The notes under the pieces: generated by a model
What the model was told of the DNA's origin: nothing
Databases searched by the model: none
What the model saw: the letters and a program-made list of their open reading frames with translations, nothing else
Shown: positions 43,388 to 56,404 of the stretch, piece after piece
Layout: each line of letters starts with the position of its first letter
Numbering within the stretch: position 1 is the first letter of the stretch
Assembly: GCA_006538405.1 (NCBI GenBank)
Contig: BJKQ01000011.1
Location: 1,055,501 to 1,119,500 of the forward strand
Direction of reading: 5' to 3'
DNA length: 64,000 nucleotides
Origin: Hansfordia pulvinata
Lineage: Eukaryota > Ascomycota > Sordariomycetes > Xylariales
Translations under genes and position numbers: made by a program

Positions 43388-46300
43388 TCAAAGCTCCTCG
43401 TGGATAAAGGTTGGCTGCCCAGGGACCCAGGACTCCTGGATGGGCACGCAAGCCTGGCCCGTAGGGCTGGCCTCGACGGGGTAGATGCCAGCCTCGGAAG
43501 GCAGGCCGGTCGGGATGGGGATGCCGCCGGGGCTGGTCATGGTCACGCTACCGTCGTCAGAGCCAATCTGCCCCTCGGCGTTGCACTGCGAGTCTGCATG
43601 AATGTCAGTCATAAGCATGGGAAGAGAGGGCAGCGATTATATCAGAAGAGAACAAAGCATCACTTACCAGCATAGGCGCGCAGAACGACCTCGACGCAGG
43701 CCGCTGGCCACGTGTCACGCTCGCCAAAGGTTGCGTAGAGAACCGCGTCCTCCCCGCCGCCGACCTGGCAGAATCGCGCTTCGCCACCAGCGAACGCAGC
43801 GTTGTACCAGTGCAGGACCATCTCGCTGTCGAGGGCGAAAGTTTCGCGCAGGTCCCCACGAGCTGAAGCGTCGAACCGTACGAATGAAGCTCCTACCTCG
43901 GCGCCGACGAATCCCGCGCCGCCCGAGGCTACCAAGAGACCTTCCACGAGAGCGAAGCGCGCAGCGGTGTCGCACGTGGTGGTGTCGGTGGCGGGCGAGG
44001 GACTCACGTAGCCGTCGGGCTGCACCACTGCGCGCTTCCGGTTGTCGGGGCTTGCGGATGAGGTGAAGGACGAGGAGCTGGCGCTCATGGTAGACGACAT
44101 GGATGCGGACGAGGACGCGGTCATGAACGAGGTCATCGAGCCGAATGTGGTCGTCGTCGTATTGGTCATGTTCAGGCCCCCGAGGCCGGGCACGGTGCCG
44201 CTGGTGCCGTCTCCGACGAAGCGCGAGAAGGCCACGATGCCGAAGAAGACGGGGCCCGCTACGTTGGTCTCGCCGGTGACGGGGGTGTCGGTCGTGGTCG
44301 AGGACGGGGGCGCAGGGGTGGTCGTGGCGGTCATGGAGCCGGAACCCGACTCGGTGGCCGACATGGACTCCGAGCCGGACTCCGGGGAAGAGGCGCTGCC
44401 GGACTCGGTGGCGGTGGTGGAGCCGTCGGAGTCGGTCACGGATGCGCTGGAAGACTCGGTGGTGGAAGAGCTGTCAGACTCAGTCACTGAGGCACTACTC
44501 GACTCCGTGGCCGAGGAGCTGTCAGATACGGTCACTGAGGCGCTGCTCGACTCCGTCGCGGAGGAGCCCTCGGACTCGGTCATCGAGGCGCCGGAAGACT
44601 CCGTAGCAGAAACGCCATCAGAGTCGGTGGCCGTGGCGCCGTCGGAAGCGGTGGGCTCGGGGAAGTTGGGGTCTGTGACGGTGATGCCGCCGCTGGACGA
44701 CTCGGTCGCTGAGGCGCTGGAAGATTCGGTGGCAGACGCGCTTTCGGATTCAGTGGCGGTGACGGAGCCGTCGTCAGAGTCGGTGGCAGTGGCGCTCGAC
44801 GACTCAGAGGCCGAGGCGCTCTCGGACTCGGTAGCGGTCGCGCTGTCGGACTCGGTGGCTGTGACGGAGCCGTCAGAGTCGGTAGCAGTAGCACCGCTCG
44901 ACTCCGTGGCCGAAGCACTGGACGACTCCGTGGCGGACGCGCTGTCGGATTCGGTGGCCGTGGCTGACCCATCAGAGTCGGTGATCGAGGCGCTGGACGA
45001 CTCGGTCGCAGAGGAACCGCCGGACTCGGTCACGGACGACCCGGACGACTCAGTAGCAGAAGGGCTCTCTCCGTCGGTCACGGAAGCCGATGCGCTGCTG
45101 CTGCTGGACTCTGTGGCTGATGCGCTGCCAGACTCCGTGGCGGTAGAGCTGTCGGACTCCGTCGCAGAAGCGCCGTCGGACTCGGTGGCCGTGGCGCTGC
45201 TGGATTCAGAGTCGGACCCGGACTCAGTGGCCGATGCGCCGTCGGAAGCCGTGGCCGAGGGCGCGTTTCCGTCGTCGTCGCCCGGTCCCGCCGTGGTGGT
45301 GGTGGACCCGGTCTCGGACGCGCTGCCCGACTCGGAGGCCGACTCGGACGCGCTGGTGGTGGCGGTGGCGGTGGCAGTGGCGCCGTCCGACTCGGACGAC
45401 GACGCAGAGGATGAAGCTGACTCCGACTCGGATCCAGACTCGGACGACGAGGCCGTCTCAGAGGCCGAGGTGCTGTCGCCGGTGGGCGTCGCAGTCACCG
45501 TGGGCGGGCTCGCCGTGGTTGCGGTGGTCGTGGCAGTGCCTGAGGAGGAGGAGCCTCCCGAGGGCGCGGCGGTCGGGGAGCACGAGTAGATCGGGGTGAC
45601 GGAGTAGGAGCTGGACCAGGCGGTGGCCCAAGGACCCGCCGAGGCCGAGGCGCCGACGGCGTAGACCAGGGGGCCGTTGCTGCCGCCGCAGTTCTCCGTC
45701 TCGGAGCCCGTGCAGGGCCGGTTGCAATCCTGCATCGCCTGCGCCACCACGTTGCTGCTCTGCACCACGCCGGTGCCACAGTAGCACCTCGTCGTCGGCT
45801 GGCCAGCGACGGCCGCAAAGTCGAGCCCCCGGGCCGCGCAGGCCGCCACGCAGCTGTCCACCGACACCCCGCGGCCGCCGTTGTCCGCCTCGGCCACCTC
45901 GCCCGTGATCCCCGTCAGCACGTCCGCCGGGTACCGCTGCGAGTAGCAGCCGTACACGACGTACTCCTTCTGGCTGGTGCTGGACCCCGTCGGCGCCACG
46001 GTGGCGGTCGCCACGAAGCTGGCCGAGCGCATGATGGTCGGCCCGGCGGTGTACTCGGGCGCCAGCGGCGTCTCGCGCGCCAGGATGCTGGCGGGCGTCT
46101 GGAAGCAGGTGTACGAGTCCCAGGCCGGCGTCTCGACGGCCGGGTCCGACCGGCCGGGGATGATGGGCGCGTAGCAGCCCATCAGGTCCGGGTTGGCGTA
46201 GACGGGGAACGGGCCGTTGCCCGTGCCGCAGCAGTCCTGGCCCTTGCAGCTTTGGGTTTGCCGGAGCATGTCAGCTTTCCATGCTAGAGAGAGGGGGGGC

Positions 46301-47300
46301 GGGAAAGGGGCGTGGAAATTTCCCCGGGAGTGTGTTACGTGTACAGTGAGTGGGTGGGAGACACTACTTACTTGCCGTTGTTCGGGTTCACACACGACTT
46401 GGTGCAGATTCCATCGGGGTCGGCGCTCTCCTGAGCGCGGAGACCGAATGCGTTACCACAGTTGCAAGCGATCCTGCAAAGACTCAACGTCAGCGAACCA
46501 AGTTCACTAATAATCAAGAAAGGGGAAAAGGGGAGGGGGGGGGAGAGGGGGGCAGAGGAGAAGCAGGGCAAATCTCATCACCACTCACCTTCCATTGTCT
46601 GACAGCATGTACGCCAGGGGCGAGCCGAGATCAGCACAGTAGCGGAAGCACGAGGCCGTGTCGGTGAAGCGGGTGCTGGGCGAGGTCAGGCCCGAGTCGC
46701 CGGAGGGCAGGTTGGGGGCCTTGAAGCAGCCGAGCAGGCCGTAGCCGGCGACGAGCGAGTCGAGGTCCTCCTCGTCGCCCTGGCCCTCGCCGGCGCCCTC
46801 GAAGGTGGGGTCGACGAAGATGCGCGCGGCCTGGAAGGTGCCGCAGCTCTCGCGGCGGTCCCCCGGGCACGGGTCGTTGTCGTTGGCGCACTGCGCGTCG
46901 GGCACCTTCTTGTCGCTCAGCGTGCGCCTCGCGCCGCCGCCCGCCGGCTGGTAGTCGAGCGACGAGCCGCACCGGCAGCCCTGGCCCCAGAGCGCCGCGT
47001 ACTTGAACCCCTGCGCGCGGCACACGTCGGCGCAGTAGTGCGGCGTGATGGTCGTGTTGACCACCGTGTTGCGGTTCCACTCGATCCACGCCCGCGAGTT
47101 GTCCCCCGCGGGTCCCAGCTGTCCGGGTTGAAGACGAACGGCTGCGCGTCGGTCGCGTAGCACCCCAGGTACCGGAACGCCTGCTCGGCCGAGCAGAACC
47201 GCCCCTCGTCCTGGTAGTAGAACGCCTGCCCGCTCGCCAGGGGCGCCAGCGACGCGGCCCCCGCCAGCAGCAGCGCGGCCGCCTGGCTCCAAGGCGCCAT
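43388..47300 (-). CDS. Secreted WSC-domain protein with Ser/Thr/Glu stalk and C-terminal DUF7908-like domain, one frame break
   Basis: Exons are 47300-46589, 46473-46372, 46249-43668 and 43593-43388 (1200 residues once one missing base is restored). It begins with a signal peptide (MAPWSQAAALLLAGAASLAP). Cys-rich WSC-like segments follow: YLGCYATD, YCADVCRAQGFKYAALWGQG and CRCGSS; GLLGCFKAP; LMGCYAP; and a full C-terminal one from VVYGCYSQRYP through CYCGTG to CNRPCTGSETENCGG. A ~380-residue stalk of Ser/Thr/Glu/Asp heptad-like repeats comes next. A globular end with FALVEGLLVASG, LHWYNAAF and ARFCQVGGG resembles the domain I know as DUF7908. WSC domains bind polysaccharide or act as wall-stress sensors. 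No C-terminal membrane helix is evident, so a secreted or wall-bound protein is likelier than a sensor. The frame break is near 47114-47116, where DSW must continue as GPAGDNSRAW. Confidence 0.8.
44340..45500. repeat. Degenerate 21-base minisatellite coding the Ser/Thr/Glu/Asp stalk of the WSC protein
   Basis: The coding strand repeats units of roughly seven codons (S-A-T-E-S-x-S variants), dozens of times with drift. The bounds are approximate. All copies keep the reading frame. Confidence 0.75.
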
Positions 47301-48636
47301 TGCCAGGGACGGTTGCGCTCGCTTTTCGGGGAGTCCCGGGTTATGAGGTAGGCAAGGCGGCACCGGCTCTTAACGAGTGAGTGCTGCTTCGGGTGTTTTC
47401 GATCCCCGAGAGCGCAGAAAAAGGCGCTGGACAAAATCCAGAAGAACAAGAAAAGAAGAAGATGAGAAAGAAGAAAAGAACAGAGCCTGTCAATGAGCGA
47501 CTTGTTAGTAAAGGAAGGTTGGTCGTGAGATCGTCGATGAGAGAAACGAGATGGACTTGAATCACGATACAGGCGGATTGTCGTCCTATTTAACCTGCGC
47601 GTTCCGAGGCGCGGTGTGCGTACGATACGCACGCAGGTCGAGCGCTCAAGGACTCTTGCGTGTCTTCCAGCGGCATTCCGGCGTCCGATCCAGGGGGGTT
47701 CGAGACGCCACGGCATTCCCTTGTGAAGCTATCCCAAAGCCATGAAGTGCCCTCGGCGCCATGCTGCTGCGCTGTCTCCCTGGGAATGGCTCGAGGCGGC
47801 TGGCCTGGGTGTCGGAGACTCAGTGGAACGATTTCTTCATTCCCACCATCGCTCGGATACTCTACAGCGTTGATTCTTCAGTCTCAAACCGGTCGGGCTT
47901 GGGCAGGTCCGTGAGGTTTGGTTGAGCTTCCCGGCCTCGTGGCCATGCCGTTTGTTGCTGCGGCTCTCGCTCAAGCTTACTGGGCTGGGAATGGCAGCTC
48001 CGCCGCGGCATCCGTCTCGCGTGTGCAAAGCTTGCCTCACGTGAGAGCTCGGGCATTGATCAAGGGCGATGAGCTTCAAGCCTCATGGCTGGAGGGCCAG
48101 CCCAACGTGCGAGCGTACGGCGTGCGGCAAATTACTGACATGCCGAAATGAGAACAGTGAGCGAGGCTGACCCTGTAGACACATGTGGTGGAAAGGGTGG
48201 CTGAATTTCCTCCCTTGTGGCTGGTCGATCATGAATGGAGGCGACCGTATACGGCGCAGCCGTCCATCCCAGGAAATTCCTAGCACCGCGGTTGATTTGC
48301 AGGACCTAACGCCGCAGGCGCCACAAACCAGCAAATCAGGGGTGAAGGGGTGGCCAGCGGATGGGATTTGATTTGATTCAGATGCTACAACTCGACCATG
48401 CATTAGTGCGCCATCGCGATACGCATTGGGCCCGACAGGGTTGGAAACCAAAGAAGCAACAAATTCAACAGGTCCATCAAGCCACCATAGCCGCCCACTC
48501 GAGTCAAGGCCGTCCAGATCACGTCTCGATCCAGTTCAAGACTCCTGTGCCTTCCTGACTTACAGCCTCCCGACCCCTTGCCTTGCCCGATCATCTCTAC
48601 TCCATTCCATTCCATGCACCCAGCCCTTCAAATTGT
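47301..48636. other. Intergenic between the WSC gene and the Rab GAP gene
   Basis: About 1.3 kb holding the WSC promoter and the 3' end of the GAP gene. An A/G-rich leader-like stretch precedes 47300. No gene recognised. Confidence 0.5.
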
Positions 48637-51600
48637 TCAGCCTTCAAACTCTACTATTCTATGTGTTGGCCCGTCGGTGGCTGCTGGCTGCCCCCCCTTC
48701 AGAGCGTCTATGCCAAGCATAGACTGTCGAGAGCCTTCGTGGCCCTTGCTTCCGCCTGCACCCGCATCGGCGCCGTCCAAGAGGTCCCTGTCCGTCGAGC
48801 GCACACTTCTCCTCTCGGGATCACCACCGTAGCCTGCTGCTCTGGGAATGACCGGGTCTTCCTCCTCTTCTTCGTCGTCGTCCCGAGGCCCGTTCAATGC
48901 GTTCTTCTCTAGTTCGCGCTGGGCGTCCTCCATGCGCTTCCGCACCTCAACCGCGACCCGAGAGGCATCTGTGACGATATTGTCCAGAACTCCCCGTAAA
49001 CTGCGACCAGGTCCTGCAGCACCAGTCTGTGGTATGGGTAGTGGCGACTGGGCCTGCCGTCCGAGACTGGAGAACGTTGTCAAGGATGAAGATGACTGGT
49101 TGGCCAATGGCAGACCCTCAATGATGTGGATAGATGACGGGAAAGACGATTCGAAGAACTGCTCCAGAAGTTCGTCGGCCAACACAACCATGCGGAATGT
49201 TGGTAGAGTAATGTGCAGGGGATTTGAGGGGTCCAGTGCGGCGTTCGCCTTCTCAGACTGGGCTTTGGACACTCTGCGTCCCGAGTCTGCGTGAGGTCCG
49301 CCCAGTGCTGGTGATTGTGGGTCGAGTTGGGGTTTCTTCTTCTCGGACCTGACGTTGTCAAATGCGAGCAGGTCCTCCTCGTCCTCCTCGTCTTCGTCAT
49401 CGCCAATGGCAAACGCGCCATCCGCAGCCCCCATGTCGGCGGGCTTCTGGTCATGGGCTGGAGCCGACGCTGGGGAAGGAGCTCCGTGGTTGTTCGGGTG
49501 GTCGGGGTCGGCGTACTCAAAACAACGCCGAATGAAAGCACTCACGCTACCGAGGAAACGTTCGTTAACAGTTCCGCCCAGAGGTGGGCTGAGAGGGTTG
49601 TTTTCCGACTCTGCCATGTGGTTGAGAGTTTGACTGGAGTTTGAGCCGCTCAAAGTTCCCTCAAGACCCCTGCGCGAGATGAACAGCAGTGCTTCCGATA
49701 TCCGCAGAATGCCCTCGCGATCAACTTTTCCATCGCCGTCGTCGTCGTAAAGCTCGAAGAAATAGGTGATGGTGCCCATGATGTCGCGCTTGCCCTTGAT
49801 CTGGGCGAGCCCGGTGACAACGTTCTGGAGGGTCAATGTGGAACTCGAGTCCACGTCCCAATTTCTGAACATCCGCTGCATGAACTCGTGGTCGGCCGGT
49901 TCTGGGCCGTCACCCCAAGGAGAAAGAACGTGAGGATCGGACCGGCGAAAGCTGCCCAAGTAAGAATTGTCCGCGGCCGTGTCGCGCTTCGAAGACGTGT
50001 CAGAGATGGCCCATTTCGACATGCTGGCAAGGAATTCTCTGAAAGCATCGTAATCCATTAGGCTTGTGCTGGGCCCGAGGCCTACCCGGCCCTTCTCCAC
50101 ACCGTGGTCGCGCTGATCCGAAAAGGCGTCGCTCAGCTTGCTTCTCCTGGCCTTGGCGCGGCGGATTTGCTCTTCCTGCATTATGCGATCACGCTGCTGC
50201 CGTTCGTATAGTACGCCGTAGAAACGATCATACAAGGCGCCGAGCTCATTCGGGCTGAGAAGCTTGCTGTCTGGCCCGAGGTTGCGAATGGCTGTCCGTT
50301 TGGCAAAGTTCTCAATGTTATTAAGAACCGCGTCCTTGTTTCTTAAACGCTCCTCTTGAATGCTGGCATGTGTAATGCTTGAGAACTCTTTGAAGGCGAC
50401 CACCATGAGTTCTTGGAATCGGTTGATAGCACGGAGTTTGGGGTTTTCGGACTTTGGGTGGGCAGACTCGTCCAAGCGCGAGAAGTAAGACTTGAGCACC
50501 GAGATGAACGCGCCGTCATCGGCCGCGTCCAGCAAAGCTTCGCCGTTGATTCGCAATATGGCCAGGCCGACCTGGAAGAGCACCTTGGGCCCCTCGACGA
50601 AGAAAACGTCCAGGACCCTGAAGGCAAATACCAGAGGCATGGAGTTGATGTAGAGTGAGAGAAACCAGGGAAGAGAGACAACAGACAGCTGCACGTCGCT
50701 CTTGACCAGGTGGTCCCAGATGATAGGTATGGTCTTCTCCACCAGACTCTCGAAGACCTTCTGGTCGAGCAGCGTCCCGTACATGGTGCTCGAATAGTAC
50801 CCAGGCACTAATCTGTCGCACAACGTTGATAACAGAAAGAAGGCCTGCGCTTCAGACATGTAAATGAGGAGAGCGGCGACGACAATGTTCATGGCTTGGC
50901 AGTAGCCGACTTCCGGGTTCACCCAGCTGTACGCAGTAAGCACTCGGCGCAGTCGGTTGATACCTGTGGAGTCCTGAAAGCCAGGGTATTCAGGAAGACT
51001 TCGGTTGAGGTCCTTCTCTATCTCATCAATGGCCAAAGATTCTTGTCCCAGATGCTGGTCGAGAGTATCCGTGTATTGAGTCGGGTTTTCCAGGCGCAAG
51101 TACAGAGATCCGGAAGTTACTTCCCAAATCTCGCCGCGCAGACGGTTGGGCAGACCGACTCGGATGAGTTTCTGGAAGGTGGGTTGGCGGAGGAGGGTGG
51201 CGTTGCGGCCGTTGTCGCGCAGATACTCGCCCCAGAGTCGCATTTTGGCGCGGTCTCTCAGCTTCTTCGCATCGCCAGGGTATTTGAAAATCATGCCCAG
51301 ACCAGCGTCCGGAGGGGCCATATTCTTTTTGTCTTCGGGGCGTAGCAGGTATTCCGAGTAGCATTCGCCGGTGACTTTTTTGAGTTTTGGGACACTGCTG
51401 GTCTGACTGCGCAAAGTCCTTTTTAGTCCATCGCAGAATTTCTCGCAGCTGATGCGGCTGGCCGCAAGCTGCACAGTGATGCGCTGCTCCCTAAAGTCCC
51501 TGTTCTTGAGGGCCTCCTTGTCCCTGGCCTCTTCTTGGGAGATACCGTTCCATGTCGCGATGGAGAGGGAAAACTGAGGCAAAACAGTTAGTTGGAGTGG

Positions 51601-52131
51601 TACTTGCGGAAGACGAAGCAGGATAATGGGACACAAATCAGTGATGAAACGGGGCGAGGCAAATGAAAGCCGTCAGACTTCGAGCGGTTCTTACCTGGAA
51701 GCTCTGGCCGGGCAATCGCTCAACCTTGCGGATGGCACATAGGGGCCAGGTGAAGCCCTGCCCCCCCGGACCGCCACCGTGCGTCTGTCCGGCAAATGCT
51801 GAAGCTGTCGAGGTAGTGGCGAGAGCAGTGAAGCTGCCGCCCGTGGTGGAGAAACACAGGTACGACTCGGACATGTGCAGCCTTCCAGCATAATGCCAGC
51901 CGCGGTCGTGGTCCTTGTCACCGTAAGTGGCATTGGCGGGGGGATGATGAGCTCGGCGGTGATCTCGTAGAGGGGGGTTTGCGAGGAGGGGAGGCGGAAC
52001 TGCTGCTGGAAGAGAGAAGCCTTGGAGGGATTGCGGTCGGAATTTGTCAGGTTAAGCCCCGACATGGGGTCGATGAGCTGTTGGGCCGCAGACTGGGCCT
52101 TCTGGACCAGGTTGGAAAAGTTCCCGAACAT
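48637..52131 (-). CDS. GRAM-TBC-EF-hand Rab GTPase-activating protein (Mdr1/Gyp2 type), one frame break
   Basis: Exon 1 is 52131-51695 and exon 2 is 51573-48637. The intron has a GTAAGA donor, an ACTAACTG branch and a CTCAG acceptor. The two exons sum to one base short of a multiple of three; adding one gives 1124 residues. The break is near 51920, between IIPPPMPLT and DKDHDRGWHYAGRLHMSES. Domains in order: a GRAM-like region (~60-160); a TBC domain starting VGLPNRLRGEIWEV with the arginine finger in IEKDLNRSLPEY and the glutamine finger in VGYCQAMN; an EF-hand (YDDDGDGKVDREGIL); an acidic stretch; and a disordered tail. The TBC domain accelerates GTP hydrolysis on Rab proteins. Budding yeast Mdr1/Gyp2 acts on Ypt6 and Sec4 in vitro. 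Likely cytosolic with membrane recruitment through GRAM. Confidence 0.88.
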
Positions 52132-55100
52132 GTTGGCTGGAGGGTCCCTGAAAGCCGGATGGCAGAGAGAAGGGTGCGGAGGGCGGGAAGTCGGTTGAGG
52201 GAGGGCAGTCCCTGGAGCTCGTTGTCCACTCAATTCATGTCTAAAGTAGCCTCTCTACAGCGCAGCAGACGGTGGGAAAGCCGTCGTGCAGCGCCAAGGT
52301 CTGGACACTGCAGATGGCGGGGAATCGGTAGGGTTCGAGCGAGAGTGTCGTCGAGATTGAAGGGACCGGGCAGTCGGTGGATCTTGTTGAGAGGCAGGAC
52401 TATAGCGGGCGATGCCGTGGTTGCTGGTAAGGGTGAGTTGAGAGCCGGTGCTCTATGCCGGCGATTCGATCGAAGAGAGAAGGACGGCCTTCGCCTTGCG
52501 GGCGCCGCGATATCGGTAGGCCGGGGTGAGTCTGGTCGAGGTGACGAGGCAAGGCAATGCGAGGCGGCGTGAGGTGTGAGGTGAGGTGTAGTCAGGTGAG
52601 GGAGACAGCTCTCAAGGGGGGACGGAAGCCGGGGATGCGATGGCGTGGGGTCCCCCCACTGTTTCAGGCGCCTCCCTCCTGCCGTCGCGCTGCCAATCCC
52701 CCAGAGAGAGAGCCCGGTGCGAGGAGTGCGGCTGCCTCAGGCCTGCCGTGCTGCCCCAGGCCCGCCCAGTCGTTCTAGTAGCCTGTCGCAGCCCCCAGTC
52801 CCCGTCGCGCTCCTTACACGCACTGGGCGAACCATTCGCCAGGCCTCGATTCCAACAGGTGCTCGCACCGCACCAGTGGATGCATTGCCAATAATGTTCA
52901 CCTGCATACCGTTGATGCGGTCGAACTGCATGCAGACCTACTTACCTACTAACCATCAACACATTTGAAGGGGCGTATGTCTTGGCGTATGTCTTTGAAC
53001 ATTCCTGTTGCACCTCGACTCGTTTTTTTTTCGCCTTCCCGTGGTTGCAGGTGTTGCATTACATAGCGAATATCACACTGAACCAGTACTGGTCGGCTTG
53101 TCTGGCTCGACCGACTGAAGACGCTCGCCAGCAACAAGAGAGCTACCTGGGCGTCTTGCTCATAGGCACATTGTCATGTAGTAAATCAGTGTCGCCCCCG
53201 GGCCCGCCCCGAAACGCCTCAGGCCCGGCCCGAGGCGACCGTGCTCGTCATCAGCTTCGTCGCCTCAGAGTAGGTGTCACCGAGTTCGTTTCTGTAGAAC
53301 TTTGAGAGGGTGGTCCAGGCTGCGGGCAGACAAAGGTCGGGTAGATGGCTATGGCCTTGCTCCATGCAAGCCACACGAACTGGTGACTGGTAGGGTGGCA
53401 CGGATGCTTATGCCTTGAGAACGACGTGTGCAGAGTTAGATGGATGGACAGCACCTCATCTCTCGACTCGCCAAGGTGTACGAGTATCTGCAGGACTCCT
53501 TGACCCATTCAGCCGCTCAGATGGCCTGATAGGTGATAAGAGAAAGAGACGGCGTTGGCGCGGGGAAAGGGAGGAGGGGTGATTATGGCTTGAGCAAAGC
53601 TGAAAAGTACCGAACATGAGGCTCCCTACCTATGCGTTCTGGTACTCAGCAAAGGCATGTTCGCCAGTCTTCTCCTGCCACATCGGGCTGGCACAGACGC
53701 AGACGGGGCCGGCATCTGTTCGTGGACTCACAACAAATAACCGAGCCATCGGCCTGTTCTGCTTGTCTTTAGCCTCGCGGTCGCTGCGCGCACGCCGTTG
53801 TTGTCGCCGAGTCAGTCGGGGCGCGGATGTCTTGCACCGGTCCGTGCCAAGAAGACGATGGCGCTGGCGCCGTGAGAGGACTGGACGGCTGTACTTGAAT
53901 GGTCAGGTGAAGTCAGCCGAGACTGCATCAACACAGTTGGCCACACCGACGTCGTGGGGTTTTTGCTGGTGCCGTGTCATGTACGGGAGGCATGCCGGGG
54001 ACGACTGGGCCGCCAGCGGTTCCTTCACCAAGCCACCTATCATTGGTTTATTCAACTGATGCATTCTTGCAGAGCACGATTGAGTAGAAGCTAGACGGAG
54101 CTATGATGAGCGAGCACACATCGACTTCACACGAGATTGCCCCGGCAGGTTCCACAAGCCGGCTGCAGTTTCCGGAGGCCCAGTAGCTTTTGCGTAAAAG
54201 CTCTTGACATGGCATCGATAGATGGGCAAAAGAAGGGTTGTGTCTGCCCAAGGGCCAGCATTGTGCACATACGATCGTGAATGGACATGGCTGATTTCAA
54301 TGCTGTGCCTGGCTGGGCTTGTATGGCATAGCTTCTTGGGTTTGTGTAGAAGCAGCCAGCGGGACATCGAATGCACAGTAAGGTACCTACTCTAAAGTCT
54401 GCCTGAAAGTGCATTTGCGTTTGGTCGCCTGGCAGCGGGCATCTCGACCTTGGAGAACTCTTGAACATTGCTTCGTCCAAGGGCCAGGGCACTCACTGTA
54501 CGAGCACACCTGCAGTAGGTCGGGTCCGTACGGTGAGCAACTGGTGAGGCCGTGCCCGTTTCCCCGCTGCTGGTTACCTTAGATACCTCTCGTAACTTCG
54601 ACGGGAAACGGTCCGCCCACGCCGCGGGGCGTGGCCACCAGACACACACAACAGCTGGAGAACCTGGGTGCAGGCAGCTCTGGCGGGTGCGCGACGTCAT
54701 CGCGCCCAGTTTCCGCGGGCCCACCCCATGCACCCTGGCGTGAGGGCAAGGTACCTTGCGGTACACGAGGAGATGGTTTAGAAGCGACTATCCTGGTGGA
54801 GCGGGCAGCTCGGCGGGGTCTTTGCAAGTGCCTGGCACCCATCGATGGGACATCCATCACGGGGGCCAGCGCGGCGTCTTCAAATGGATGTCCCACCACG
54901 GGAATTCGGCTGAGGTATGGATACTTGCCAGACACACCTTTTCAGGCACCCGGCGAGTGTTGTACGCCCCGGAGCACTCGTCGCGTGCAGGGGGCGCAGG
55001 TATCAGCGATGACCGCATAAGCCACCGCGTCGAATCGCATTGCATCGCATTGTGGCGCATCGCAACGCATCGCCTTATGTGCGTGGACCGCCCTGAAACT

Positions 55101-56404
55101 TGGGATTGATGGAGAGCCTGCCCATCAATTCGGGCAAAAGCGCAGCTCGTCCACAGCTAGCCTTGGTACACCTGGCACGTTTGCTCGTCAGCTCGCAACG
55201 AGGAGCAAGCAAGCCCGTTTTTTCGGCGAGCAACTGGATCACGAGCGCGTTAGTCAGTTCTCCCGGCGCATGATGCTGCTCTGGCAGGTACGGATGCCAG
55301 GTACGGGTACGGGTTGAACTTCGATGCCTCCAGCCGCGCCTGCCCAACGCCGAAGGTCAGGGAAGCCGGGAGCTAACTTAAAATGAAGAGTTGGCGATCC
55401 ATTGGCGGTGACCTAAGATGATGATGATGATGATGATGATACTCGTGTTCGCGCAGCAAGCAGGCAGGCACGGACAACCCCCACCAGCGAGGCCCGGGAA
55501 GGAGCGGCACCCAGCGCAACTCTGCATCTGCCACCTTCAGCTGACGACGATCCCGCCCCGCGCTGCCACTCGTCACTCTTCGCAGCTACCACCTATCTGG
55601 CCCCTCGCCCATCCAATCCACCCGTGCCCGCCCGCCCCGTCCGTCCTCTACCGCAACGGCCGACGCCTACTCGTACTTGCTGCCCGGCACCCCTCCGCCC
55701 GGCCTCTACTATCCGTCGACCGTCGGGCCATACCGTCATCTCGCGGGTCCTGGACAATTGCCCCCCAGGCGACGAATCGACCGACTCGCGAACCTGCGAG
55801 CCTGCCTGCACACGGCCGCAGCAAACAGCACCAGCGCCCGCGCCCGTCTCTGCTGGCATTGACGTGACTTGGCTCGACTTGACTTAGACACACCGCCGCG
55901 CGACGTATTATTTGCGCCCCAGAGGCCACCAAGCGGGGTCTCGCCCTCTCATACTTACTCCTTCTGGGCTGCGCGCTGCGGGAGGAGTCGAGCCTGTCCG
56001 CCCCTCTTTGCTCTTCGCTGCGATCCCACAATTGCTCATGAGCTGCTCGGCTCAAGACTCTCTTCTCGCCTCGCTAGCTCTACTAGGCGCCGCCGGCCAA
56101 ACAAGAAAGCATCCGAGGACAGGCCGAGCCAGACTTCCCTCCGCCTGCACATCCGCCCAACTGCCGCTGCTTGCATCATAGCAAATCTGCACCGCGCCTG
56201 GCTCAGTCATCCCGTCTGCCAGTCCGTCCCTCCGGCTGCGCAGATCGTCCCGCCGCCCCAGCCGCAGGCAGCTTGCTGATCGCGCCGACCCCGACCCAGT
56301 CCAGACTGCGCTCCCCCGCCCAACCTCAACTTGTCGTGCCTGCGACCCAGCCCAGCGGGCCAGAAGACGACACACCAGCTGGGCAGCGAAGCACACCGCA
56401 GTCT
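52132..56404. other. Divergent intergenic region between the Rab GAP and PKA genes
   Basis: About 4.3 kb. It includes the GAP promoter and, from about 55500, a C-rich long leader of the PKA gene with many short upstream frames. (GAT)8 lies at 55417-55440, next to a TACTCG word. I found no supported gene between. Confidence 0.5.
55417..55440. repeat. (GAT)8 microsatellite
   Basis: Perfect trinucleotide repeat upstream of the PKA gene. Confidence 0.9.

Noticed and set aside
44042..45589. 515-residue acidic frame antisense to the WSC stalk
   Set aside because: It is the reverse of the 21-base repeat; the sense frame has signal peptide, WSC and C-terminal domains.
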